Positions 23,441 to 33,907 of a stretch of 64,000 bases of DNA are shown one piece after another. The translations under genes were made by a program, and so were the position numbers. The number at the start of each line of letters is the position of its first letter. Position 1 is the stretch's first letter. Source of the stretch: Mercurialis annua (lineage: Eukaryota > Streptophyta > Magnoliopsida > Malpighiales > Euphorbiaceae); the NCBI RefSeq assembly GCF_937616625.2, contig NC_065577.1, positions 5,683,001-5,747,000 on the forward strand, given 5' to 3'. Under the pieces are notes generated by a model that saw only the letters and a program-made list of their open reading frames with translations, was not told the DNA's origin and searched no databases.

Positions 23441-23959
23441 TGTTCGCAGGAAAAACTTCCAAACTCAAATCTTTGAATTTGATAATGGGAACTGTTTCGG
23501 TTTGATGCTTTAATCGGAAACTCGAATTTCAATCAAGTCACATAAAAGAACAATAGTAACCAATTAAACTAAATTTACTAGTATCGCTCCGGAGGTTCAG
23601 AAAGTTAAGCGGGATTGATTTCCAACTACTCCTAAGTTAAGGGTTTAATCCGGAGATTAAGATAGAAAAGCCTGAGCTTTGATTTGTGTTTTTTGATGAA
23701 ATTGTGTAGTGCCTTTATTAATCTGAAAAAATAACTATTTATAGGGACAAATCCCCTAATAATAGGAAAAAGAAAACAACTAAGACTCAATGACTTAACT
23801 TAATTCTAACCTGATAAGACTAAAAGTCTTTGACTCGGCTAAATAAAAAAAACAATAATAAAAATGGCTATTATGGGCCCAATCCCAATTCAGCCCGCTA
23901 TGCTCCATTCTAACTGGCAGCCCATCGTCTTAAAGTCTATTTTTGGGCTGGTGTAAACA
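23441..23959. mobile_element. solo LTR, 519 bp
   Basis: Starts TGTTCGCAGG and ends GTGTAAACA, so it has TG...CA ends with the TGTT/AACA inverted repeat. It is flanked by perfect 5-bp ATTTT duplications (23,436-23,440; 23,960-23,964). No internal region is present: one LTR is left after recombination between two. Superfamily and orientation undetermined. Confidence 0.75.
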
Positions 23960-24088
23960 ATTTTAAATGAGATTTTCCGGCCAAAATATGTACGTGACGA
24001 TTGAATTTTGACATGTGACAATCGAATTTTAATCTACCTTCAAGAACGTGTCATAAAAACATAATTTCATTTTAATAGGTCCAATTAT

Positions 24089-25251
24089 GAACAAAGGATC
24101 ACTTTACCCCTTGAACTTGGCGCAAAGTATCAAAAACGTTAAAATTAACAAAATGGGGTCACTTTTACCCTGAACTTGTCAAATTTGGTACAAAACCCCC
24201 CCTTCCCACTCTCACTTAAGAGAGTGAGATACACTCTCCGTTTTCAAAGTAGTTTTCGGTTTCTTAAGGTGGTTTTTGATATAAAAAGGTTTAAAATGGT
24301 CCTAATTCTTTTTAAACCATTTTAAATTAATACCTAATAATTAAAAAAAACAATTTAGTCCCTCTAATCAAGAACTTAAAATAACAAATTAACCCTTTAA
24401 ATTATACATATATAATAAATTAACCCCTAACTTTTTATAATTTAATTAAAAAAAAAATTAAAGAACAGACCCACGGGTCTGTTCTTGACGACCCGTGGAT
24501 CTGTTCATCACTTCCATTAAGGAAGTGAAGGATTTCTTCACTTCCTTAATGGAAGTGAAGAAGAGACCGATGGGTCTCTTCATCACTTCCTAATGGAAGT
24601 GGAATTCACTTCCATTAGGAAGTGACGAAGAGAACCAGATCTGGTTCTCTTCATCACTTCCTAATGGAAGTGTCCACTTCCATTAGGAAGTGATAAAGAG
24701 ACCCATCTGGGTCTCTTCGTCACTTTGACGAAAGAGACCCAGATGGGTCTCTTCCTCTTCACTTCCATTAGGAAGTGAAGAAAATTAAATTTTCTTCACT
24801 TCCTAATGGAAGTTATGAACAGACCCATCTGGGTCTGTTCATCTTTTTCGTTGAAGAAGATGAACAGACCCAGATGGGTCATATCCGCTCCTCGAGGAGC
24901 AAAGCAAATTTCTGAGGAGCTGTTGCTCCTCTGAGAAGAGGAGCAGCAGCTCCTGTTTTCCGGCGAGGAGGCTCGCCGGAATTAAAAAAATTAAAAAAAG
25001 AAGTTGAAAAAAGTTAAAAAAGGCCCTTAAATTAATTAGAATTTAATTGTTATTAATTAGTGTTTAAAAGTGATTAATTAGAGTGAATTAGGTTTAATTA
25101 GTAACCCACTCTCCAATTAAGTGCCACGTCAGCATAAGGGGTGTTTTTGTACCGGTTTTGACAAGTTCAAGGTAAAAGTGATCCGGTTTTCTCAATTTGG
25201 ACGTTTTTGATACTTTGTGCCAAGATGAGGGGGTAAAGTGATCCTTTGTTC
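24089..25251. mobile_element. foldback MULE-like element full of nested palindromes
   Basis: A 1,163-bp element. The terminal inverted repeats begin GAACAAAGGATCACTTTACC at both ends and continue for about 100 bp with mismatches. The flanks are a perfect 10-bp duplication GTCCAATTAT (24,079-24,088; 25,252-25,261), fitting Mutator-like transposition. The core at 24,461-24,980 is a chain of short palindromes: CACTTCC(N)GGAAGTG types alternating with AGAGACCCANNTGGGTCTCT, GAACAGACCC...GGGTCTGTTC, GCTCCTCGAGGAGC and CCGGCGAG...CTCGCCGG types. Includes one perfect 26-bp palindrome (24,627-24,652). No coding frame. Confidence 0.75.
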
Positions 25252-25440
25252 GTCCAATTATACATACGTGTCAAATTTTCAATTAAAAAAAATAAAATCT
25301 GGCTACCACATTAACATTTTTGTCAGAAAATTTTTCGTTTAAATAAAATTAAAATTTAGTAATTAAGATGAAAAAAATTAAATTTTGTTCATAAAAAAAC
25401 GAGAGTTCGGGTATTCACAAGATCAGGAGAAATTCTTACA

Positions 25441-25636
25441 TAGACCGAGTCTAGCATGTTATCCGTAAATTAAGCCATTCATAATACAACACCTCATTAA
25501 AATGATGGCAATATTGTAATATTGTGCAATAAATGCATTCAAATTTTAATAGTGATATTACGATATTATCATTATTTTAATGAGGTGTTGTATTATGAAT
25601 GGCTTAATTTACGGATAACATGCTAGACTCGGTCTA
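25441..25636. mobile_element. MITE with perfect 63-bp inverted arms
   Basis: Arms 25,441-25,503 and 25,574-25,636 are exact reverse complements (starting TAGACCGAGTCTAGCATG), with a 70-bp spacer. If the outer TA is the target duplication it would be mariner-like, but this is uncertain. The left border of the large tandem duplication falls inside the right arm (25,585/25,586), so a partial right arm also opens unit 2 at 42,840. Diverged relatives lie near 40,075-40,275 and 51,295-51,512. Confidence 0.75.
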
Positions 25637-25688
25637 CCTAACCAAAATTAGTTACCTATAAATTTATCTTATCTTATTATTTTAAAAA

Positions 25689-26065
25689 GGCTTAATCACA
25701 AAAAAAAAACCCAACCTTTTAGCACCTTTTCAATTGCACTCTGACGTTGCAATTTTGTCAGCTGCACCCTAATTCGCACTTTTGGGTTTCAATTCCACCT
25801 TTAAAATCAAATTAGACTCTTTTTCACTTGGGAGAAATTCATAAAACCCTTATAAAGTACTCGTTTGAACTCTTTTCCACATAAAAAGTTTAAAATGGAT
25901 AATTTATTTTAACTTTTTTCAAATGGGAAAGAGATCAATTTCGTACTTGAAAGTGGAATTGAAAACCAAAGGTGCGAATTAGGGTGCAACTAACAAAATT
26001 GCAACGTCCGGGTGCGTTTGAAAAAGGGCTAAAAGGTGGGTTTTTTTTTTTTTTATAATTAAGCC
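25689..26065. mobile_element. MULE-type MITE (unit 1)
   Basis: A 377-bp element, ends GGCTTAATCACAAAAAA and complement GGCTTAATTATAAAAAA, flanked by perfect TTTTAAAAA (25,680-25,688; 26,066-26,074). The related module at 22.65 kb keeps the empty site, which proves insertion. Open frames inside run through the arms and are not genes. Confidence 0.85.
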
Positions 26066-26484
26066 TTTTAAAAACAATATCACTGCAATCTTTGACAGCA
26101 TTAAATGTCTCATGACTTGATCTTCTAAATATGGTTGCCACAAGTTGAGCTTCTTCCAGCTAAGATAATCTGCATAAAATTGCTTCTTTCTCTGATGCTA
26201 ATGAAATTATGAATACTTCCATATATGTTTAATATTTGCATTTATTATTCATCTATTTTTTGTTCTTATCATCAACATGGCAAGACCTAATCATAATATT
26301 TGATTACTCTTCTCTTCTAAATCCGAAAATGAGAATGCCATCGAAGAACATCTCATTAATTAATTAAGTTTATAATTATTCATCTTCAAAACCAAATTTA
26401 GATGAAAAAAGAAATATATATAAAGTCGGGTTTTAAAAGTATCTCGAGCTCGAACACTAAGATTTTCACTTAGGTTTCTCGTAC

Positions 26485-26640
26485 ACTAAGTGACGGCTAT
26501 AATTCACGTGGTGAACATGAAGATTTGCATGATAATAATTCACATGGTGGACATTATGAAAATGAGGATTTGCATGATAATAATTCAAGCAAGAGCAGAC
26601 CTAAGAAGAGTTCATGGTGGAGTTGGACAATTGACCATCT
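26485..26640 (+). pseudogene. unrecognised coding-like fragment with internal peptide repeat
   Basis: One forward frame reads a hydrophilic stretch in which EDLHDNNS occurs twice, separated by HGGHYEN, and ends SKSRPKKSSWWSW. Codon usage looks protein-like against the AT-rich surroundings, and the unit 2 copy (43,735-43,890) is the same. No start codon or splice context could be assigned and I do not recognise the family. Confidence 0.3.
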
Positions 26641-26839
26641 TATTATTTTAAATTTTTTTAAAAAAATATGAATATTCTGTTTAATAGAATAGTTTATCAG
26701 CTTTAAAATTTATACCATTATCCACCTTAATTAAAATTTATATTTTATTATTTTTGATCATCTTATAAATTTACAGTATAATTTTATCCACCTTAATAAA
26801 ATTTTCTAGGTGCGCCACTAAATTCAAGTGAACCTGGTA

Positions 26840-27300
26840 ATAAAAATTTGATTGGTCAATATTGAAGCAATTAGGGTGGGAGATTTGGGTGATCAGAGTT
26901 ATATGTTAATGGGTTTGAGTATTTTTCTGTTCAACCGTATTTGGAGTTCTCTGAAATTTTTTGGTGACTCGTTATCATCTATGACGAGTATTTTTTGTGC
27001 TCTCTATGTGAGATGGTTGAAAGGCAAGACCATATTATTTTACAGTGCCATTTCACTAAAAGTATTTGGTATGATATTCTCTAGAGACTTGATGTTACTT
27101 GGACTTTTTCTAACTATTTTGTGAATTTTATGTTACAATAGTAGGAAATTATTTCTAAAGGTTTTTATTCGAAGCTGTGGGAGGTATTTTTTTTTTTCCT
27201 GCTAGTGTGGGATATTTGAAAATGCAAGTATAGAAGTTTTCAGAATAAAGTTCCAAGTAAAGGCGCGGTAATCTTCAATTGCTTTCGAAAGTTGTTTTTT
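26840..27300 (+). pseudogene. LINE C-terminal remnant with zinc-binding motif (unit 1)
   Basis: From 26,983 the frame reads DEYFLCSLCEMVERQDHIIL, then QCHFTKSIWYDIL and a stop. The spacing C-x2-C-x7-H-x4-C followed by SIW is the zinc-binding region (zf-RVT) that follows reverse transcriptase in plant L1-like elements. Further on, a LVWDI.KCKYRSFQNK-like piece matches the next conserved stretch. Stops and frameshifts are frequent, so it is dead. Confidence 0.6.
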
Positions 27301-29345
27301 TTTTTAAATTTGTAATAGAGATTTTTTTTATTCGGGTTTAGATTTTTTTAGAAATCCTTGTTGTATCCTGTTTTCAGGACTATAATTTTATTCTTTTAAT
27401 TGTTTTTCTAAATCGTAGCCTCTGCTATGTCACCTTAAGTGTTCATTTATTTTTGAAAAAGTCATTTTGTCACTCTTTGTTACTTTTTATATTACATATT
27501 ATTTATCCAAAATATATATATAACATTCTTACATACACTCCTAGTTCATACTACATACGATTATTTATGAACTCAACCAATTAAGTGTTAAGATAATCTT
27601 ACAAATTTTTCTTTTGTTTTAATTTTTTAAATTTTCATCCAGTTTTTAAAAATTAAAATTGTTATTTTTACAAAATTTATCTTCATATTCTATTAGATCC
27701 ATATTAGTTACTTTGATTAATTCACTTCTTAAGATAATAACAATAAATCACGTATTTATTATCAAAAAAATAAAAAAATAAATCACGTATTTAAAATAAA
27801 ATAATATAAAAAAATTAATTTGAAAGATCGTAAATTTATTAAAAGTGTGCAAATATTTGAAAAAATTGAATAATTATAATGTAACGGATGGAGTATGTAC
27901 TGATACAAATGGCACAAAAAATTTGAAACATGCACTCATGGTCCATATAATTATTGACAATTTAATCCCCCCAATTTTACAGTTTTTGAAAATTGTTGCC
28001 AACCTTCAATTTCAAATCTTCTCTCAGAATTTAATTTTATACTGTTTGATAATTTTGTTTTTTTTTGTTTTTTGATAATTTAATTTAGTGTTTGATTTCA
28101 TAAACAATTATTTTACATAAATAATCTTTCATTACAAGTCGTAAAGGATTATAAGTCACCGTTGAAATTGAAAAAAACTTGTGTCCAAAATTAGATTCAA
28201 ACTGAGGGTTAGACATAATTATTGCAAAATATAAAATTGAACAAATTATTTTTAAGGATATTTTTATTTATTTTAATATAAAAATATAGATATTTTTCCT
28301 TTTGTACTTTCAAACCGATTGCAAACTAAATTTACCAATTTGATTTTTAACACCACTAGCAGAGCATCTCCAATGAACTCTATAAAATTGACAAACTCTT
28401 TAATTTAAAGAATTTGTCAATAAATTAGAAGTCCAATAGACTCTCTAAAATTTGAATTTGGAATAGAGAGTGAAAATGGCTCTTTACATGTGAAAAACCA
28501 TTTTAATTCTCTAGGTCATTTTCAAAAAGATAAAAGTTCAAATTTTAAAATAAGTTAGTTATTTTTTATTTCAAAATGTATTATTTTATATTTTTGAATT
28601 TAAAAACTGAATTAATAAATTAATATTATTAATATTTTTTATTTTTTAGTATTACTTGTAAAAATAAAATAAAGAGTTGGTATGTAATTGGTATTTACGA
28701 TTTCGATTTGATTAATCAGTTTGAGATTTTTGCCCAGAGTGGATGGAAAAAATTATTTTACCATCAATAAAATATTGAACACATAGTCAGCCCTATGCGG
28801 CTGACTACTCTTTTAACAAGCGTCAGGTCTGTATACGCATGCGTTAGTCACAAAACTGATGCATGCGTCATTTATAATATATAAAATTAATTTTTTAAAA
28901 TAATTAAATATTAAATTATATCAACAGTTTATTTGTTATATATAAATTTTAAAATTTTAATATTAACTTTAATTACAATTTATAAATATAAATATATTTT
29001 CGTTATTAAATTTAAAAAATATAAAATACACAAATGACACGACTTTAAAAAATATAATTTAATAAATTACTTATCGCATGCGTTATTAATACATATTGAA
29101 CATGCGTGTGATGCATAAATGATATATTTATTATATATAAATGATATATTAAAAATGTATTTGATAAGTATATTTAAAAAACATAATTTTCTTTAAAATG
29201 TATATTAACATATTATATTTTAGATCACTTGAAAATTACGATTATTTTTTTAGATAATTGATTGTTAGCATCCACTAATTTGGAACTTAATTTGAAAGTC
29301 ATATTTCGATCTGGACATTTTTAGGATGCCCCTAATAGTAATAAC

Positions 29346-29564
29346 CATTGGCGGACCCAGAAATTGTTTATAAGATGGACAAACTTGTACTGAAAGTTTG
29401 TAAAATGGATAAAATTGACGAAACATAAATTTTAAGGTGGGCAATGCTTATGATTTTACTGCAGAAAAACTGTAGTATTAGAATATATATTCATATTTTT
29501 TCAAAGAATCAAAATATTAAGATGGTCAATTGTCCACCATACGCTCTTTCTAAGTCTACCCCTG
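29346..29564. mobile_element. hAT-type MITE (unit 1)
   Basis: A 219-bp element. Left end CATTGGCGGACCCAGAAA and complement of the right end CAGGGGTAGACTTAGAAAG are imperfect inverted repeats. Flanks are 8-bp GTAATAAC / CTAATAAC (one mismatch), the hAT duplication length. Confidence 0.6.
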
Positions 29565-29694
29565 CTAATAACCAACTATCATAAAATAAGAAAGGCAAAA
29601 AAAAAAATTCATTAAGCCAATGTGATTAAACAAAACAATCTGAACATTTAAAGATGTCATTCCCAAAAAATGGAAACGAGGAAGAAAAATAATA

Positions 29695-29976
29695 CTTCCT
29701 CCATCCCAATAAAATTGTCCATTTTGTCTTTATCACACAGTTTAAAAACAGTAATCATTGTTATGAGTTTTGTAAAAAAAAATTTACTTTTGTTGTCACA
29801 ATCCTTACTTAATATAAGCTCCACTTGTAATTTACTTTTAATTTACTCATTAGTGGACTTTAAATATAGGGTAATATAAAAAAATTTAGTATAAAAATTG
29901 TTACATTTTGAAAGTAGACAAAAGTTTTGGGACAAAAAAATTTCTAAAGTGGACAATTTTATTGGGACTGAGGGAG
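29695..29976. mobile_element. Stowaway-type MITE (unit 1)
   Basis: A 282-bp element with ends CTTCCTCCATCCCAATAAAA and complement CTCCCTCAGTCCCAATAAAA, flanked by TA, as in plant Tc1/mariner-derived Stowaway MITEs. Confidence 0.8.
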
Positions 29977-30448
29977 TACATTGTAACTTGGCAAATGATC
30001 ACAAACAGAGTATTTAAGCCAATGTGATTTAACGAAATAATGTGAACATCTAAAAAATCATTCCCAAAAAACGGAAACTACAAAAAAAATACATTGTAAC
30101 TCGACAAATACTCAAATAGACTAAATACTCTATATATTTTTATGAATGACCGAATAATCTATTTAAGTTAATACAGTTATGAAGATTATTTTATTTATCG
30201 CTTTTCACAATTATCAAATACTAAAAAATTAAAGAGTTAATGTAAAAAAAATCATGAATTTTACACGATCTGCATGATATAGTTCCTAATCGACTATTTG
30301 CGGAAGACAAGGATTGGTTGGAGATATTCATTGTCGCTAGGCAAACAATATTGAATCAATTATACAGGCTAAGAGATTTTTATATGAACATAATATTGAG
30401 GTGGAAAAGATTTCTTTGATGAGAGGTAACTTATTACTTGTCATCTTT

Positions 30449-31270
30449 TTTTTTTTTTTTGGTTACAAAGAGAGGCCAAGGCCAAGCAAGAAACTATAAG
30501 CTTCTGCACATACGGGGAATAGAGACTCCCACAATATCGTCGGTGATGAAGCTTTGGATGCCGTTTGGAGTGTAGTCATATTGAAGCAGCCCCACATTGT
30601 GGGAGAAACCGAGATTAGCCATACGATCCGCACAACGGTTACCTTCCCTGTGAATGTGACGAATAATAACACACCAATCTCTATTGATCATTTGCTTTAT
30701 AGTACCTCGGATGTTTGAGTCGGCGTTAACTCTGATGTCAGCACTGTTCAAGCTATCCACTCCGAGTTTGCTATCCATTTCCAAGATAACATGTCTGTAG
30801 CCGCGATTCCAGGCAGCTTCAAGACCGTCAAGCGCGCCCCAAAGTTCAGAATGAAGGACTGAGCAGACTCCTATATTACGGCTGAAACCAAAAAGCCAGT
30901 CACCATTACTTGATCGAATCAAACCTCCTGCTGCCGCCTTGCTATCCGGGTTGCGGACAGCTCCATCGGTGTTTATTTTAATCCATCCTTCAGGCGGGGG
31001 GTCCCAACCAATTAGGTGCTCCCTTTTAGCATTGAGCCCAGGGCTGGACAAGTTGATGAATTTCTTGGCAGATAGTGTATAGTGGACCATCTGGAGGATT
31101 TTTTGAACAAGCATTTCAGAACTGCATCTTTCGTTTTTAAAAATGAAGTTGTTCCGGTGATTCCATAAGGACCAACAAGCGAGGCCAAACGTAGTAAGCC
31201 ATTCCTCGCCTTCATCTCTATTTTTTACCTGCAAATTTTCAAAGAACCAAGAATCAAAAGCTGAACTCAC
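30449..31270 (-). mobile_element. 5'-truncated L1-like LINE insertion, unit 1 only
   Basis: An 822-bp insertion absent from unit 2, which has the clean empty site. Its 3' end carries a poly(A) tail (T-run 30,446-30,460 on the plus strand). It is bounded by a 13-bp target duplication ACTTGTCATCTTT (30,436-30,448; 31,271-31,283). These are the marks of target-primed reverse transcription. Only the 3' part of ORF2 with the RNase H domain was copied, so it is immobile. Confidence 0.9.
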
Positions 31271-31279
31271 ACTTGTCAT
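30494..31279 (-). pseudogene. LINE ORF2 C-terminus with RNase H domain
   Basis: A 261-codon uninterrupted frame. It covers the post-RT region (FGLACWSLWNHRNNFIFKNE at about 28-47) and a plant-LINE RNase H domain: NTDGAV (about 104), SELWGALDGLEAAW (about 144-157), LEMDSKL (about 165) and HREGNRCADRMANLG near 210-224, so all the acidic catalytic residues appear present. The start codon is not LINE sequence: ATG and the next two bases lie in the target duplication, so the open frame begins in host DNA. Endonuclease and reverse transcriptase are missing. Intactness reflects youth rather than function. Confidence 0.8.
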
Positions 31280-31465
31280 CTTTAATTATGTTGTTGTTGC
31301 TGATAATTTCATAACGCACATAGAGCTAACTCTTTCAAAAAAAAAATACAATCCTTTGCATGGGCAAAAAATAATGATAGAGCATTTACTCGTTCAGTCT
31401 GGATTCGGGTCTCGGGGTTTTCCCTTTCCCTTTGGTCATCAGATGTTTTAAAAGAAATTGACAAT

Positions 31466-32129
31466 GGCCTCGCTTGGTTCGTTTTATAGCAATTCCTGGT
31501 AAGTAACTTTCCGAAAAGTGTAGTTCCCGGAAAGTTTGTTAAATGTTACTTGTTTCAATTTTTACTTCCCGGGAAGTACAAAATTAATTTTAATATAATA
31601 TACTATATTTTTAACTAAAAGACATAAATGTCCTTTGATAATTTTTATATTGTTAAACAAATAATTTTAATTTAAAAACCGAGCAAGAAATAATTTAATT
31701 TTTGCTTATTATCTCTTATTTTATGATTCACGTACTATTTAGGAGAGTTTTTAAATATTAAAATTTAAAATTATATTTTTTTATTTGAATTTTACATAAT
31801 ATAAAATATCTAATAAAAATATTTACTTATTATAAATAACAATTATAAAATAATATAAGTATATTTTTGAAATAAATAAAAATATTTTATATGAATTTTA
31901 AAAGAAAAAAAGAAAAGAATTAAGGTTAATTTAGGAAAAACCAACAAAAGTGTTAGGAAAGTTCTACTTCCTTGAATTTTGTTAGGGAAGTTACTTCCCT
32001 AGTTAAAGGGAAGTCAAACATCCAACTTTCCGGGAAGTAAAATATAAAAATTGAACCAAGTAAAAAAAATTTACTACTTCCTGAAAAGTACAACTTTCCT
32101 AGTCTATTTACCCCCAACCAAGCAAGGCC
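31466..32129. mobile_element. 664-bp MITE with long imperfect arms (unit 1)
   Basis: Ends GGCCTCGCTTGGTT and complement GGCCTTGCTTGGTT. Inside, ACTTGTTTCAATTTTTACTTC is mirrored by ACTTGGTTCAATTTTTATATT about 90 bases from each end, with ACTTCCCGGGAAGT-like palindromes. The terminus resembles PIF/Harbinger MITEs, but a clear 3-bp target duplication was not seen. It interrupts the DUF4283-like remnant. Confidence 0.65.
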
Positions 32130-33638
32130 TGGTAAAACTGTTATGGTGCACCCGAATGTGGATTTGAGAAATCACATTGAATTGGGTTTTGTTCTTATTT
32201 CAAGAACTTGACCTTTTATAAATCATTCGGTGGAGGTTAATTTTGGTGATTAGACATGCTCAATATTTGTAGTGGGATCGTACAAACCGGTCATTCTCTA
32301 TGAATATTATGGGGAGGATGCTTCTTTAGGATTCATGGCTGAAAACAAGATTGGCGATTTTACAGTCGAGTCTCCAAACAAATCTTTCTTGTCGGTAGGT
32401 GGAGTAAATTTACTTAACTCCTTTGACACTGTGGTTTCAAACTCTTTGATAGAGCAGTAAAAATGAATTTGATGAGCAGTCTTTGAGAGGGGCTATAATT
32501 AATCGACCCCCTTGTTGAGTAATGCTGATGGTGGTCTGATTGGTATTTTAAAAGGCAGCTCATTGTCTTAAATTGGAAAGGATTTATGAGACAGCAGGAG
32601 TGGAGGATAGAGTCATTTTTGGTATTTCTTCAAATTCTGCGTATGATAGTAAGGAGTTGAAAATGGTTCACTAAGTCAGGGAATGTCCGCAGGAGGTCCA
32701 AGTAAAGGGGTGTCGCTTTATCCCTGCCCGATAATGAACGCGAGAGTACCCAATGAATATTTAGTTTTGTGAACGGTATAGGAGTTAAATCCTTTCCAAT
32801 TTACCATACGCTCATGTGCCGTCCATCGGTTGGTCGGCTAGTCTGCTCTAGTTTGGTTTGGTCGGTTAAACACTTATTTCTACTGTTTTAATTTTTTAAA
32901 ACGTTAATTTCTTTTTGTAACGTTGTTAGTCAAAGTAATTAACCCTTTTAACATTAATATTTTTATTATTTACCTCTTTCATTTTTATTCCTGTAAATAT
33001 CTTGCCTCGTTTGCTGGCGAATCAAAAGAACAATATAGAGGGTCCTTAGAATTACCAGTCTGAGTCCTTGGCTCGTTTGCTGGCAAAGTGGATGCAGAAT
33101 CAAGTTTCGAATCCGTGCGGATGTTGCGTTCTTGGAGAATTAACACATGTTTTAGTGGTGTAATTTTCGGGTTTGCTATTTTAGGGGGCGAATTCTATCG
33201 TCTATTTTCTTGGGTTTGTGTGCCACCTTTAGCCAGACTGGCTTAAGGCTGAATTTATAAGGGGATGGGTGATCTAGGGTTAGATTAGAGTCTTTTAGGA
33301 TTTAAACTGTTAAGTGATATGTCACGAAGTATTAGAATTAGTTTTAAATTTTATTTATTTAATTTTTCTTTTAATTTTCGGATTTATTGGACTTGTTAGC
33401 TAATTAAAAAGGTGCTAAAAATCTGTTTTAGTGCCTAAAAGTGTCAAAAAAGACTACTAAAATCTTATGAATTTGGTTATTGTTAATTCAGTCCGTAAAA
33501 CTTGCAAATTCGCCTATAAACTTTTAAGCCATTGCAATTAGTCTAATTTCTGTACTTAGAGTAGATTCTCTTTGGATTTTTATGGGCTATGACGCCTAAT
33601 TGCGTTTTAATCCTCAAAATTTGCAGCTGTGCACAGAT

Positions 33639-33900
33639 TAATAGATTTTGTGCAGAAAAGAAAAATTCTCATTAATTAAAATCAGAAAGTTACAACCTAT
33701 ATATATAGCCTATGTATAACGGCTATTTCATATTCTGTTACTGCTAACAATTCAGTAACAGAACTTATAACTAACTAACTATAAAACTAACTGTCTAACA
33801 ATATCTAATTGATTAACTTAATTATAACTTCTGAATCATACTAATCAACTTCTGATCATCAGTAGCTTCACTTCAACACTTTCAGTTATATAGTTTAATA
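33639..33900 (-). repeat. 3' LTR of the Copia element
   Basis: 262 bp; on the coding strand it begins TATTAAACTATATAAC and ends CACAAAATCTATTA. It differs from the 5' LTR at two positions, within the AGTTAYAACC and TAATTRATTAAC words. Confidence 0.9.
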
Positions 33901-33907
33901 TCCCCCC
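33901..33907 (-). other. polypurine tract of the Copia element
   Basis: GGGGGGA on the minus strand, directly before the 3' LTR and directly after the gag-pol stop codon; primer for plus-strand DNA synthesis. Confidence 0.8.

Larger units (their letters stand above)
30290..32460 (+). pseudogene. LINE ORF1-like (DUF4283-like) remnant, twice interrupted (unit 1)
   Basis: Pieces of a forward coding sequence, best at VWIRVSGFSLSLWSSDVLKE, resemble the DUF4283 region of plant LINE ORF1 (W.R..G.PL..W.....K.I). It continues after 32,130 with HPNVDLRNHIELGFVLIS and 32,272-32,460. It is broken by stops, by the MITE at 31,466-32,129, and in this unit by the young LINE at 30,449-31,270. The domain call is tentative. 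Confidence 0.35.

Noticed and set aside
24461..24980. CRISPR array
   Set aside because: Repeats are palindromes in alternating orientation without unique spacers of constant length, inside a transposon in a plant genome.
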